From NCBI GenBank assembly GCA_044227325.1, contig JBGAFI010000003.1, forward strand, positions 186,001-250,000: a stretch of DNA of 64,000 nt. The letters run 5' to 3'. Every line of letters begins with the position of its first letter. Position 1 is the stretch's first letter. Source of the DNA: PFJX01 sp044227325. Its GTDB lineage: Bacteria > Pseudomonadota > Gammaproteobacteria > Burkholderiales > Thiobacillaceae. Shown one piece after another: positions 43,300-56,872 of the stretch. The notes below the pieces were generated by a model. That model was not told where the DNA came from, did not search any database, and was given only the letters and a program-made list of their open reading frames with translations. Position numbers and translations under genes: made by a program.

Positions 43300-44742
43300 T
43301 CAGTTCGTCCCGCCCACCGTCAATCCCTCGATCTTCAGGGTCGGCTGGCCCACGCCCACGGGCACGCTCTGGCCTTCCTTGCCGCAGGTGCCGACGCCCG
43401 GGTCCAGCTTCATGTCGTTGCCGATCATGGATACGCGGGTGAGCACGTCGGGGCCGTTGCCGATGAGGGTGGCGCCCTTCACCGGGTAGGTGATTTTGCC
43501 GTCCTCGATCATGTAGGCCTCGGCCGCCGAGAACACGAACTTGCCGCTGGTGATGTCCACCTGGCCGCCGCCGAAGTTGACGGCGTACAGGCCCTTCTTC
43601 ACCGAGGCGATGATCTCGGCCGGGTCTTTGTCGCCGGCCAGCATGTAGGTGTTGGTCATGCGCGGCATGGGCAGGTGGGCGAAGGACTCGCGCCGGGCGT
43701 TGCCGGTGGGGGCCATGCCCATGAGGCGGGCGTTCATGCCGTCCTGCATGTAGCCGCGCAGGATGCCGTTCTCGATCAGCACGGTGCGCTGGCTAGGGGT
43801 GCCCTCGTCGTCCACGTTCAGCGACCCGCGTCGGTCCGGGATGGTGCCGTCGTCCACCACGGTGACGCCGTCCGCCGCGACCCGTTCGCCGATGCGGCCG
43901 GAGAAGGCGGAGGAGCCCTTGCGGTTGAAGTCGCCTTCCAGGCCGTGGCCGATGGCTTCGTGCAGCAGGATGCCGGGCCAGCCGGAACCCAGCACCACGG
44001 TCATGGAACCGGCGGGAGCGGGCTGGGCGTTCAGGTTGGTGAGGGCCTGGTCCACCGCGAGCTGGGCGTATTCCTTCAGGCGGGCGTCGCTGAAATAGGC
44101 GTAGTCGAAGCGGCCGCCGCCGCCGGCGCTGCCCTGCTCCCGGCGCCCATCCTGTTCGACGATGACCTGCAGCGAGACGCGCACCAGGGGACGCACGTCG
44201 GCGGCGCTGCGGCCGTCCAGACGGGTGACGAACACCACCTCGTACTCGCCGGCCAGGCTGGCGATGACCTGGGTGACCCGGTTGTCCTGCTTGCGCGCGT
44301 AGTCTTCCAGGCGGTGCAGCAGGGCCACCTTGTCCGCTTCCGTCAGGGAGGCGAGGGGGTCGATGGGCGCGTACAGGGCGCGGCCCTCCACCCGGCCCGC
44401 GATCCGCGCGGTGGCGGATTGGCCGGCGGCGGCGATGGCGCGCACGGTGTTGGCCGCTTCCCGGATCGCCGGCAGGCGGATGTCGTCGGAATAGGCGAAG
44501 GCGGTCTTGTCGCCCACCACGGCGCGCACGCCGACGCCCTGGTCGATGTTGAAGCTGCCGGATTTCACCTGGCCTTCCTCCAGGCTCCAGGCCTCGGAGC
44601 GGGTGTACTGGAAGTACAGGTCGGCGTCGTCCACCTGGTGGGCGGCGAGCTGGCCGAAGATGCCGTCGAGCTGGGCGGCGTCCACTTCGTTGGGGGCGAG
44701 CAGGGTGGCGTCGGCGGTGAGGAAGGGAGAGGGTGCGGTCAT
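43300..44742 (-). CDS. tldD: Metalloprotease TldD
   Basis: TldD works with TldE (PmbA) as a heterodimeric zinc protease that degrades unfolded peptides and trims some modified peptides. The 480 residues contain the zinc motif HEAIGHGLEGD near residue 260 and the downstream cysteine region PGVGTCGKEGQ. tldE is not in the window. The gene order tldD-amidase-yhdP resembles the enterobacterial yhdP-tldD neighbourhood. Confidence 0.96.
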   Translation of the reverse strand: MTAPSPFLTADATLLAPNEVDAAQLDGIFGQLAAHQVDDADLYFQYTRSEAWSLEEGQVKSGSFNIDQGVGVRAVVGDKTAFAYSDDIRLPAIREAANTVRAIAAAGQSATARIAGRVEGRALYAPIDPLASLTEADKVALLHRLEDYARKQDNRVTQVIASLAGEYEVVFVTRLDGRSAADVRPLVRVSLQVIVEQDGRREQGSAGGGGRFDYAYFSDARLKEYAQLAVDQALTNLNAQPAPAGSMTVVLGSGWPGILLHEAIGHGLEGDFNRKGSSAFSGRIGERVAADGVTVVDDGTIPDRRGSLNVDDEGTPSQRTVLIENGILRGYMQDGMNARLMGMAPTGNARRESFAHLPMPRMTNTYMLAGDKDPAEIIASVKKGLYAVNFGGGQVDITSGKFVFSAAEAYMIEDGKITYPVKGATLIGNGPDVLTRVSMIGNDMKLDPGVGTCGKEGQSVPVGVGQPTLKIEGLTVGGTN

Positions 44743-44831
44743 TGGAAGGGGCGTGAAGAGTGGGGAGTGATGGGGAGTTTACTCCTCACCCCCGAGCGCC
44801 ACAGGCGCGTGCCCTCACGCCATGCCGAACA

Positions 44832-45746
44832 TCAGGTCTTGACGATGTCCAACGGGAAGCCCTTGGCGCAGTCCAGGGTGCGGTGTTTCAGCGCCGGCAG
44901 GCTCTTGCGCAGGCTTTCCTGGTAGGCCCGGTTGATGCCGGCCACCACCACGCCGGAGCCGCGCGGCAGGCGGTCGAGGATGTTGCCCCAGGGATCGACG
45001 ATCATGCTGTCGCCGTGGGTTTCCCGGCCGGAGATGTGGTAGCCGCCCTGGGCCGGGGCGATGACGTAGGCCAGGTTCTCGATGGCGCGGGCGCGGATCA
45101 GGGTCTCGAAATGGGCCTTGCCGGTGGTGGCGGTGAAGGCGGTCGGCACCAGGATGATGTCCACCTCGCCCATGGCCCGGTACAGCTCGGGGAAGCGCAG
45201 GTCGTAGCAGACCGAAAGGCCGATGCGGCCGAACGGCGTGTCCACCACGACGATGCGGTCGCCCGCCTCGATGGTGGTCTGTTCCTTGTAGCGTTCGTTG
45301 CCCAGGTCCAGGCCGAACAGGTGGATCTTGTCGTAGCGGGCCACCAGCTTGCCCTTGTCGTCGTAGACCAGGCAGGCGTTGCGGACTTTCTTTGGGTTGT
45401 CGCAGGCCATGGGCACGGAACCGCCCACCAGCCAGATATGGTGTTTCTTCGCCTGATTGGCCAGGAATTTCTGGATCGGCCCCTTGCCCTCGGTTTCCCG
45501 CACCGCGACCTTGTCCGTTTCCTTCATGCCCATGATGGCGAAGAACTCGGGCAGGGCCACCAGCTTCGCGCCCGCCGCGACGGCCATTTCGATCAAACGC
45601 TCCGCCTCGTCCAGATTGGCCGCCACGTTGGGGCCGGAAGCCATCTGCACCGCCGCGACGCGGACGATGCCACCGGTTTCCGGCGCGGGTTGCGGCGCGG
45701 CGCGGGTACGGGTCTTGGCGAAGGAAGAGGGTTTTGCGCGGGTCAC
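44832..45746 (-). CDS. Nitrilase-superfamily amidohydrolase (deaminated-glutathione amidase-like)
   Basis: A 304-residue C-N hydrolase with the catalytic triad Glu in LVALPEFFAIMG (near 66), Lys in ARYDKIHLFGLDLG (near 138) and Cys in GLSVCYDLRFPELYR (near 179). The motif context matches Nit1/NIT-type enzymes that clear deaminated glutathione, a metabolite-repair function. GTG is the start; the first 28 residues are basic and may be over-called, since the core begins at IVRVAAVQMAS. It lies between yhdP and tldD on the same strand. Confidence 0.9.
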   Translation of the reverse strand: MTRAKPSSFAKTRTRAAPQPAPETGGIVRVAAVQMASGPNVAANLDEAERLIEMAVAAGAKLVALPEFFAIMGMKETDKVAVRETEGKGPIQKFLANQAKKHHIWLVGGSVPMACDNPKKVRNACLVYDDKGKLVARYDKIHLFGLDLGNERYKEQTTIEAGDRIVVVDTPFGRIGLSVCYDLRFPELYRAMGEVDIILVPTAFTATTGKAHFETLIRARAIENLAYVIAPAQGGYHISGRETHGDSMIVDPWGNILDRLPRGSGVVVAGINRAYQESLRKSLPALKHRTLDCAKGFPLDIVKT

Positions 45747-45930
45747 TAGGCGCTCCCATCAGCGGTTATTGGGGGTGACGTCGAGGGTACACAAGGACTT
45801 TGTGCCACCGCAATAGCGGAACCGGCCGGGTTGCAACCTGGAAACGGCGGTTGGACGCGGCCGATGGCGCGTTCTGGCGGGCGGTTCGCGCGAAGAGACG
45901 CCGCCGCGGGGCCAACCGACGTTTCCAGGT

Positions 45931-48900
45931 TCAAGGGGTTTCCGAGGTTTTCTCCCGGTTGCTCCCGTTTCTGGGAATCTTGCCGATGATGGGGTCGGAC
46001 CAACTGCCGGTCACCGTGTATTCGAAGGTGACCGCCTGGCCGATGGGATTTTTCAGCACCTTGTTCGCGATCAGCGTGCCCAGGCCCACCACCGGGCCGC
46101 CGATCAGCGCGCCGGCGACCGCCACCGTGTCTTCCAAACGCGGCTGGATGTTGATGCGGAGATTCTGGGTTTCCCGGTCCAGGTCGACGACGCCGCTCAT
46201 GCTGATTTTCGCGGCGGGGCCATTCATGCGCAGATCCTTCGCGTAGGCCGAGCCTCTTTCCAGATGCACGTTGCCGGCGATCTCGTCGAAGGCGAAGCCT
46301 TCCGAGAAGATGTCCCGGAAATCCAGCGCGACCCGGCGCGGCAGGGCTTGCAGGCTGAGTATGCCGAGCAGCTTGGCCGCGCCCGGATCGACCTTGAGGA
46401 ACTGGCCCTGCTTGACGGCCACGCTCAGATCCCCTCCCAGGGTGGCGAAATTGAAATCCTCCACGCCGCCCATCCAGCCCAGCGTGCCGGAAATTTTGGT
46501 CGCGCCGTTCTTGATGCGGCCCGGGCTGCCCAACTGGGCCATCAGCTTGCCCAGGTTGTCCGAACTCAGGTTGAGTTCCAGGCGGGTGGGACGGCGTGGA
46601 TGATCCGCCACCACGCCCCGGCCTTCCAACTGGCCTTCCGGCCGGCTGATGCGGAAGTTGTCCACCTGCAGGCCCTGCTTCACGGGCGAGAGGCGCAGAT
46701 GCAACTCGCCCAGTTCACGCCCTTTCCAGGCCAGACTGTCGGCGCTGAGGTCGATGGCGCGCAGGCTGGCGGCCATGTCCTGGCTTGCCGCCGCCGCGCC
46801 GGGCTCGGGGTCGGGGATGGACAGCCGCCTCAGGTTGGCCAGCACGCGGATCGCCTTGCCGTCGGGAATGGTGGCGATTTCGCCGGTGATCTCGCGCCCG
46901 GCGAGAACGATGTTCCAGCCGTTGCCGGCGGGTCTCAGGCGCACGTGGGTGTCGTGCAAGCGGCGGTTCAAAATCCGCAATTCGTTGAAGGTGACGCTGG
47001 CCTCGCGCAAGGCCGGGCCGCCGCCGCCCGCGGGCAGATCGAGGCTGCGCCAGGCGTCCAGATCCAGCGCGCGCAAGACGCCGGAGATCGTCACGCCGGC
47101 CTCGCTCGGCGGCGGCGCTTCTCCCGGCCCCAGCCGGACGCTGATCTGGGCCGCCGCCTTGTCCGGCAGCTTCGCGCGCGCGGACAGGATGTCGCCATAG
47201 CGGGCGGTCAGGATGTCCGGCCCTTTTTCCTGGCCCCTTTCCCCGCCCTTTTCCCCACCCTTTCCAGCGGGCTGTTTGACCACGTTCAACGCCACGCTCT
47301 GGGCGGCATTCTTGCCCAGGGGCGCGGGCAGGTCCACGGCGAGGCCGGTGAGGTCGGAAGTCACCGTCAATTCGGCCTTGCGGCTGGCGTCCAGGCCGAT
47401 GTCGGCATGCCAGTCGGTGGCGCCGCTCAGGCGTCCGGCCAGCGCCGCGGGCAGGTAAGGCTTCAGCCCCTCCGCGCCGACCCGGCCGGCCAGTTTCACG
47501 CGCAACTGGGCGCCGCTTTTGCCCGACTCGGCGCCGCCGCTGTTGATGTCCAGCACGGCGGGCTGGCCAAGCAGGCGCACGCGGATGCCCTTGGCCTGCA
47601 GGTCCTTCTCGGTAAAGCTCAGCATGCCGCTGATGCCTTCCAGTTCGGGCAGCTCGCCGCCCGGGTCGAGCCGGTTGTCCTGGAAAGTGAAGTTGCCCTT
47701 GACCGTGCTGGTGTCGATATGGCGCACCGGCAGGCGCAGGCTGATGGCGAGGTCGCCGTTGCCGGTAGCCTTGAACTGCTCGGTGAAGCCGTTGGTATGT
47801 TCGTTCACCGGGGATAGCCGGATGAAATCCAGGAAAGCGCGGGTTTCGCCGCTGGCCCGGCCCTCGACGGAAACGATTTCCTCCACGCCGGAATGGAGAT
47901 CGGGGATGAACACCTTGACCGGGCCGATGCGCGTATCCAGGATGTTTCCGGACACGGCGTCCAGGGTCATGGCCCGGTCGTGGAAGACCAGCGTGCCGCG
48001 CACGTTCCGGATGTTGGGCCAGCCCGGCGCATAGTCGAGCATGCCGTCCACCATGTTGATGGAGACGCGGAACTCGCCGCCGCCCTGGTGGAAGGGGAAG
48101 CGGTCCAAGGGGCCTTTCAGGATCAGGCGCACGTCGTCGGAATGGCCGCCGATCAGTCCGCGTTTGAGCCAGTGATAGGCGTCGTCGCTGACGGAGAGGG
48201 GCAGGTAGCGGTACACCGCGTCCGCCTGTCCGCGGCTGAGGTGGGCGCGGATGTCGGTTTTCGGGGCGCCCGTCCTGGGCAATTCGACGCGGCCTTCGGC
48301 CGTGCCGTCCAGATCGCCGTTGACCAGGCGGGGCACGTCGAAGTCGATCTGCATGCCCGTGTCCCGGATTTTCCAGTCGGCCCGGGCTTCGATCCGGTCG
48401 AAGGACAGGCCGTGGCGGAACAGCTGGGGCCAGTCCAGCGCGAGGCCGCCCTCCAGTTCCGCCTTGCCCTCTTCCTGGTTCGCCTCGATGCGCGCCGAGA
48501 CTCCCGCGAAGCCGGGAATGTTTTCATGGGCGCGGATGCCGGCTTCGCGCACCCTCAGCTTCAACGCGTAGTCGCCGGAACCGGCCCAATGGCCCTCGGC
48601 GTTTTCCACCAGGCCGCGCGGATTGAACGCCTCGATCAGGTCGTGGCCCCGGCGCGGCAGGGGAATGGCGCCGGTCAGGGCCGTGAAGGCTTCGAGACGG
48701 AGGTTTTTCGCGCTCGCGCCCACGCGTTTGAAGCCGCCCTTGCCGTCCGGCGTCAGGGTGACGCGCAGGGAGGCGGGTTCGGCTGGCTCGCCGCCCGGGC
48801 GTTTGAAGCGCAGCCGTTCCACGAAGAAACTGTTGCTGTCCTTTTCCCGGGACCAGCCGATATGCCCGGACAGGCTGTCGAATTCCATGTCCGGCAGATC

Positions 48901-49770
48901 CTGCTGCAAATTGATGGCGACCCGTTTCAGGCTGGCGTCGCCGGCCAGGTCGGCCACCTGTCCGTTCTTCAGGGTCAGCCAGAAGCGCAGGTTGCCGCCG
49001 CCGCCCTTGACCGCGCCCTGCGCCCAGGGCACCCAGCGCTTCCAGCTTTCCAGGCGGATGTCGTCGACCCGGGCATAGACCTCGCCGGACCAGGTGTTCC
49101 AGGCATGCACGTTGTCGCCTTTCAGGTCGCCGCGCAATTCCAGGCGCCCGGCGGCGGCGGCGCTGGGTTGGGCGATGCCGGCGACGCGGTGGTGGCCGAA
49201 GCGGTTTTCCAGCAACAGCCGCACCCGGGAGAAACGCAGCTCGGGCGCGTCGAGCTTTTCGTCCTGCCAAGTGATCTGGGCATCCTTGATGACGATGCGC
49301 GGCTGCTTCAGCAGCCAGTTGGGGAAGGGGCTGGGGGCGCTGTCGACGTTGACGGGAATGCCCGCCACGTAGATCACGCCCCGCGCATCGCGGCGCATCG
49401 CGAGATGGGGCTGGTCGAGAGTCAGGCTGGCCAGGCGGGCGTCGAACAGGGGCAGCGACAGCCAGGACACCACCGCCTCGACGCGGGGCAGCAGCAGCGG
49501 CGCGCCGGTCGGCGGCGTCATGCGCACGTCGCGCAGGGTGACGCGGGGATTCAGGCCGTGCCAGTCCGCGTTCAGGGCGCCGATTTCGACCGGCTGGCCG
49601 ATGGCCTTGCCGGCCGCCTGCTCGAGCACGCCCTTGTAGCCGCCGATGTTGGGGATGACCCAGAACTTGAAGGAGAGGGCGACGATGCACACGACGATCA
49701 CCGCGCCGCCGGCGGCATAAACGGCGTAGTGGTAGGCGCGGCGCAGGAATTTGATCAATCGATACGACAT
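45931..49770 (-). CDS. yhdP: YhdP-family AsmA-like lipid transport protein
   Basis: A 1279-residue envelope protein. An N-terminal membrane helix (about 17-40) is followed by a very long periplasmic beta-rich region of the AsmA/TamB/YhdP group, thought to form a hydrophobic groove that carries phospholipids to the outer membrane. The C-terminal section GHVHLE-type (EIAGNVHLERGSAYAKDLRMNG region) and the ending IGQAVTFEYTVTGSWSDPII match YhdP proteins. It is the first gene of the yhdP-amidase-tldD run. Confidence 0.93.
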   Translation of the reverse strand: MSYRLIKFLRRAYHYAVYAAGGAVIVVCIVALSFKFWVIPNIGGYKGVLEQAAGKAIGQPVEIGALNADWHGLNPRVTLRDVRMTPPTGAPLLLPRVEAVVSWLSLPLFDARLASLTLDQPHLAMRRDARGVIYVAGIPVNVDSAPSPFPNWLLKQPRIVIKDAQITWQDEKLDAPELRFSRVRLLLENRFGHHRVAGIAQPSAAAAGRLELRGDLKGDNVHAWNTWSGEVYARVDDIRLESWKRWVPWAQGAVKGGGGNLRFWLTLKNGQVADLAGDASLKRVAINLQQDLPDMEFDSLSGHIGWSREKDSNSFFVERLRFKRPGGEPAEPASLRVTLTPDGKGGFKRVGASAKNLRLEAFTALTGAIPLPRRGHDLIEAFNPRGLVENAEGHWAGSGDYALKLRVREAGIRAHENIPGFAGVSARIEANQEEGKAELEGGLALDWPQLFRHGLSFDRIEARADWKIRDTGMQIDFDVPRLVNGDLDGTAEGRVELPRTGAPKTDIRAHLSRGQADAVYRYLPLSVSDDAYHWLKRGLIGGHSDDVRLILKGPLDRFPFHQGGGEFRVSINMVDGMLDYAPGWPNIRNVRGTLVFHDRAMTLDAVSGNILDTRIGPVKVFIPDLHSGVEEIVSVEGRASGETRAFLDFIRLSPVNEHTNGFTEQFKATGNGDLAISLRLPVRHIDTSTVKGNFTFQDNRLDPGGELPELEGISGMLSFTEKDLQAKGIRVRLLGQPAVLDINSGGAESGKSGAQLRVKLAGRVGAEGLKPYLPAALAGRLSGATDWHADIGLDASRKAELTVTSDLTGLAVDLPAPLGKNAAQSVALNVVKQPAGKGGEKGGERGQEKGPDILTARYGDILSARAKLPDKAAAQISVRLGPGEAPPPSEAGVTISGVLRALDLDAWRSLDLPAGGGGPALREASVTFNELRILNRRLHDTHVRLRPAGNGWNIVLAGREITGEIATIPDGKAIRVLANLRRLSIPDPEPGAAAASQDMAASLRAIDLSADSLAWKGRELGELHLRLSPVKQGLQVDNFRISRPEGQLEGRGVVADHPRRPTRLELNLSSDNLGKLMAQLGSPGRIKNGATKISGTLGWMGGVEDFNFATLGGDLSVAVKQGQFLKVDPGAAKLLGILSLQALPRRVALDFRDIFSEGFAFDEIAGNVHLERGSAYAKDLRMNGPAAKISMSGVVDLDRETQNLRINIQPRLEDTVAVAGALIGGPVVGLGTLIANKVLKNPIGQAVTFEYTVTGSWSDPIIGKIPRNGSNREKTSETP

Positions 49771-49839
49771 GACGCGCCAACAATGCCACGCCGGGGAGGC
49801 GGAAGAAAGGTGTCCAACGGGGTTTTACACGGGCGGGAT

Positions 49840-50877
49840 TTACAAGGACAAACGGGCCAGGGCCGCATGCAGGGCGGCATGGTCCAGCGTCTCGTAGTCG
49901 GCCCGGCTGGCGAGGGGGAAAACGCCGGCCACCTCGCTCCAGGCAAACCCGGCGCTCCAGGTTTCCGGGGTGATTTCGCCTTGTCGGGCACGGGGGATGA
50001 TGAGGACGCCGGAGGAGGAATACACCAAGTTATAGACGTGGTTGTGCTCATGCAGTTCATCCAGTTTGCGCCAGGCGGCTTCCCGGTCGGTGAAATGCGG
50101 GCGGGCCAGGGGATAGCTTCCCGCCGGATCGGTTTGGGCGGGCAGGGGGCGTTCCCGCGCGAAGGTCTGGAAATGCAGATGGTTGACCGAGGCGTAGGCG
50201 CCGAAGCTGTTGTAGGCCAGGCCGAAGCCGGGGATGGCGGCGCCGGCGTCGCGGGCGACGTCCCAGGCCCAGCCGTGCAGTTCCGGAGTGAGGAACTGGG
50301 GGTGCTTGTCGAGCGGGTCCGGCACCAGCAGGCCGTGCAGGGGCGCGAAGGGGAACTTGTTGTAAAGCAGGCGCGCGGGTTTGCCCCGCAGCGCGCCTTC
50401 CCAGAATATTTCCTTGGACAGGAAGGGTTTGTTGAAGTGGAAGCCCCGCGCGTCGAATGGGCGCATCACGCCTTCCACCCGGTTGTCGCTCATGCGCGCC
50501 GGCCGCAGGGCGCGGAGGGGGTTGAATTGGGCTTCCCACGCCGGCGCGGCATGGCCGGGAGCGGCGATTTCGCGCGCGGCCACCGGCGCGAGATGGGGGA
50601 AGCCGATGGCCCATAACTTCAGGAACACCGTCAGGTCGTCGTCCGGCTCGGCGGGGCTTTGCCCCTCGCGCAAGGCGCCGGCGATGCGCTCGCCGAGCAG
50701 TTGATGGCGGTGCGCGAGGGGGCCGCGCAGGCGGTCCCACAGGGCGGCTTCCTGGAGCGCGTTGGCCAGGACCAGGATGTACACCCCCAGGCTTTCGTGC
50801 CGCGCCAGCATGTCCGCCAATCCCGCCGAGAAGCGCCGCTCCAGATCGGCGCGGGAGGCAAACGGCGACGCGGTCAT
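49840..50877 (-). CDS. HIT-like nucleotide phosphorylase / adenylyltransferase-like protein
   Basis: A 345-residue protein resembling the DUF4922/GDP-galactose or Ap4A phosphorylase branch of the HIT superfamily. The diagnostic stretch is NHLHFQTF (His233, His235, Gln237) preceded by KFPFAPLHGLLVPDP near 175, the nucleotide-binding part. It should cleave or form a nucleotide phosphoanhydride through a His-nucleotide intermediate; the substrate is unknown. The ATG overlaps the stop of the phosphatase/ARH fusion gene, so the two are co-translated. Confidence 0.75.
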   Translation of the reverse strand: MTASPFASRADLERRFSAGLADMLARHESLGVYILVLANALQEAALWDRLRGPLAHRHQLLGERIAGALREGQSPAEPDDDLTVFLKLWAIGFPHLAPVAAREIAAPGHAAPAWEAQFNPLRALRPARMSDNRVEGVMRPFDARGFHFNKPFLSKEIFWEGALRGKPARLLYNKFPFAPLHGLLVPDPLDKHPQFLTPELHGWAWDVARDAGAAIPGFGLAYNSFGAYASVNHLHFQTFARERPLPAQTDPAGSYPLARPHFTDREAAWRKLDELHEHNHVYNLVYSSSGVLIIPRARQGEITPETWSAGFAWSEVAGVFPLASRADYETLDHAALHAALARLSL

Positions 50878-52460
50878 GCCGGCGTCTTGCTGCGGGCCGG
50901 GAGGATGGCGCCGCGCCGCCACAAGGGCAGCGCCCAATCGGCCAGATCGCACAGGGCCTCCAGCACGTCCAGGCGGCGTATCCAGTCGTTGGGGAGGGCT
51001 TCGATGCCGCGCAGGGTGCCGAACAACTGGCCGGCGACGCTGGCGGCGGCGTCCGAGTCGCCGTCGTGATTGGCGGCGATGGCCATGACTTCCAGGAAAT
51101 CCTGGCTGCGGCCGGCGGCGTAGAAACCGATGCTCAGGGCATCCATGCTTTCCCGGGTTTTGCCCAGGACATCGGGCAAGCGGTTGGCATAGGGCAGGAT
51201 GCTGGCGTCGACGGTGGCGCGCAGCCGGGCGAGGATGGGTTCGTGGCCTGTCATGGCGCGGGCCTGGTCGCCGGCGTGGATCAGGGCGATCTGCAGCGGC
51301 TTGCCTTCCAGCAGACCGCGCACGGCGGCCGCCAGGATACCGGCGGGCAGGTAGCCGGCGGGGTGGCCGTGGGTCAGCGCGGCGGCGCGGGCGCCGATGC
51401 GGAAGGCCCGCTCCACGCTCATCTCCGGCATCAGGGCCACCGGGGCGACGCGCATCGCGCCGCCGCTTTCCTTGCAGTCGTTGATGGGGCGCTCCGGCGA
51501 GCCGACGCTGCCCGCGCGCAGGGCTTGGATGCAGATTTTGCAGGGCGCGCGCTGGGCGTGCAGGGCGGCGTGCTTGAGCAGGCGGGTGGCGTGGTTGCCT
51601 GCGCCGCTGCCGAGGCCCTGGCATTCCAGCCAGTCCAGGTAGGACAGCCGGATCTGTTCCAGCAGATCGTGCTCGCTCTGCTTGGGGGTCTGCATCGCGC
51701 GGGTCAGCCCCTCCAGGGTGAACAGGGTCATCTGGGTCTCGTCCGAGACCAGCAGGCGATCCTGGCGGAACTCCGGCTCGCGCAGGCCCAAGACACCATG
51801 GCGCGCCTGGATGGCCGCCAGGTCGTCGTAGGCGACCGGGTAGCCGAAGGCATCGCCGAGGGCGCCGCCAAGCAGGCAGGCGAGCCGGCGCGAGACGGTT
51901 TCGTCATGGCTGGGCGTCACGCGCCGGCAGGCATGGACATGGTGTTCCTGCTCGGCGGTCTGGATCGCGCCGGGGCGGACTTTGCGGACCTGGGAGATGG
52001 CCTCGGAAGGCGGCATGCCCAGTTCCACGAGAAGCCGGGCGGCGATGGTGCCGGCGCGTCCCAAGCCGGCCCGGCAGTGGACCACCACGCGGCCTCCGCG
52101 GCGCAGCAGGCGGCGCAGCCGGACGCCGGAATAGACCCAGCGCCGCTCGAAATGCCAGCCCGGCGCCGCCATGTCCGGGATGGGCAGGTGGTGCCATTCC
52201 AGCCCGGCGGACTCGGCCATCCCACCCAGTTCCCGCACATGCAACAGGTCGAATTCGTGGTCTTCCAGCAGGGTGACCAGCGCGTTCGCGCCCCAGGCGC
52301 GCAAGGTGCCCAGATCCAGGGGCAGATCCCGGGTCCAGGGGCCGTTGTGGGCCTGGATGTCGCATTTCCCCGGGCAGAAGGTGATGCCGACCACCCCGCC
52401 GCCCTCGGGCAGGGACACCATGGCGATATCCAGGGGATGGGTCGTGCTGGTTTTTGTCAT
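50874..52460 (-). CDS. Fusion of dual-specificity-like phosphatase and ADP-ribosylglycohydrolase
   Basis: A 528-residue two-domain protein. Residues 20-180 form a cysteine phosphatase with P-loop HCRAGLGRAG (Cys129) and a candidate general acid Asp96 (PIPDMAAP). Residues 190-525 are an ADP-ribosylglycohydrolase of the DraG/ARH type: GDAFGYP near 203, SDETQMTLFT at 239-248, NDCKESGGAMR at 327-337, THGHPAGYLPAG at 363-374 and NHDGDSD at 464-470, the last holding metal ligands. Both active sites look intact. The ATG at 52460 is preferred over an upstream TTG. Likely role: removing ADP-ribose and phosphate marks from the same or linked targets (inference). Confidence 0.88.
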   Translation of the reverse strand: MTKTSTTHPLDIAMVSLPEGGGVVGITFCPGKCDIQAHNGPWTRDLPLDLGTLRAWGANALVTLLEDHEFDLLHVRELGGMAESAGLEWHHLPIPDMAAPGWHFERRWVYSGVRLRRLLRRGGRVVVHCRAGLGRAGTIAARLLVELGMPPSEAISQVRKVRPGAIQTAEQEHHVHACRRVTPSHDETVSRRLACLLGGALGDAFGYPVAYDDLAAIQARHGVLGLREPEFRQDRLLVSDETQMTLFTLEGLTRAMQTPKQSEHDLLEQIRLSYLDWLECQGLGSGAGNHATRLLKHAALHAQRAPCKICIQALRAGSVGSPERPINDCKESGGAMRVAPVALMPEMSVERAFRIGARAAALTHGHPAGYLPAGILAAAVRGLLEGKPLQIALIHAGDQARAMTGHEPILARLRATVDASILPYANRLPDVLGKTRESMDALSIGFYAAGRSQDFLEVMAIAANHDGDSDAAASVAGQLFGTLRGIEALPNDWIRRLDVLEALCDLADWALPLWRRGAILPARSKTPA

Positions 52461-52493
52461 GGTTCGGGCGCGGGGCTTGGATAAACGCAAGGC

Positions 52494-56165
<3,672 letters not shown>

Positions 56166-56318
56166 GGGAATCTGCTGAAAAAATGGGCGAAGGATTGTAT
56201 CACCCGCCCGGTTGCGGGCTTTGCGGCGGCGGAATGATGCAGCGCACTATCAGTATAAAAATAATTGTTGCCTATATAAATCGATTGAATAGAATAAAAC
56301 CAAAGGATGGAGACTCTG

Positions 56319-56444
56319 ATGAACGTTGCGGTGCGATGGGTAAAGTGGGGCGGTCATTGCGGCGCCCGATGTCGACGGGACGCGATCAACACGACCCCTG
56401 TCGACCCCCATCCCATTCCGTCACGATTCAGGAGAAAGCCATGA
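56319..56444 (+). CDS. Possible 41-residue leader peptide ahead of the rhodanese gene
   Basis: An open frame MNVAVRWVKWGGHCGARC... of 41 residues, Arg-rich with two cysteines. GGAG lies six bases before its ATG and its TGA overlaps the rhodanese ATG (ATGA), the pattern of translational coupling. The DNA upstream (56240-56300) is A/T-rich and could hold the promoter. It could also be chance; nothing else supports it. Confidence 0.35.
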   Translation: MNVAVRWVKWGGHCGARCRRDAINTTPVDPHPIPSRFRRKP

Positions 56445-56827
56445 AGCACCTTACCCCGCTCGAAACCGCCGAATTCCTCAAGGCCAACCCGGACGCGGTA
56501 TTCATCGACTGCCGATCTGAGTGGGAGTTCCTGTTCGTCGGCCACCCCAAGGATTCCCTGCTCATCCCCTGGTACGAAGGGGAGAACTGGGATTTGAACC
56601 CGCGCTTCCTGGGCGAGGTCCGCATCGCCGCTTCCCATCACCGGCCCGTGGTGCTGATCTGCCGCTCGGGAAACCGCTCGAAGGAGGCCGGCGAATACCT
56701 GGAGCAGCACGGCTTCCTCGATGTCTACAACGTGTTGTACGGCTTCGAGGGCGAACTGGACGAAGAACACCACCGCAGTACCCGCAACGGCTGGCGCCAC
56801 GATGGCCTGCCCTGGGAGCAATGCTGA
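56441..56827 (+). CDS. Single-domain rhodanese-like sulfurtransferase
   Basis: A 128-residue rhodanese domain with the active loop CRSGNRS (Cys74) and the structural motif FIDCRSEWEF. It should carry a persulfide on Cys74 and hand it to a thiol acceptor. AGGAG precedes the ATG. The DsrC/TusE-like gene follows after 45 bases, so a two-step sulfur relay is likely. Confidence 0.92.
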   Translation: MKHLTPLETAEFLKANPDAVFIDCRSEWEFLFVGHPKDSLLIPWYEGENWDLNPRFLGEVRIAASHHRPVVLICRSGNRSKEAGEYLEQHGFLDVYNVLYGFEGELDEEHHRSTRNGWRHDGLPWEQC

Positions 56828-56872
56828 TTCCGGCCGGACCGCGAGGGTGAATATCCGTTAAAGGAGACAAAC

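Noticed and set aside
56166..56440. Cobalamin riboswitch upstream of metH or of the rhodanese
   Set aside because: No B12-box (GCCACTG-type) sequence was seen on either strand in this gap.
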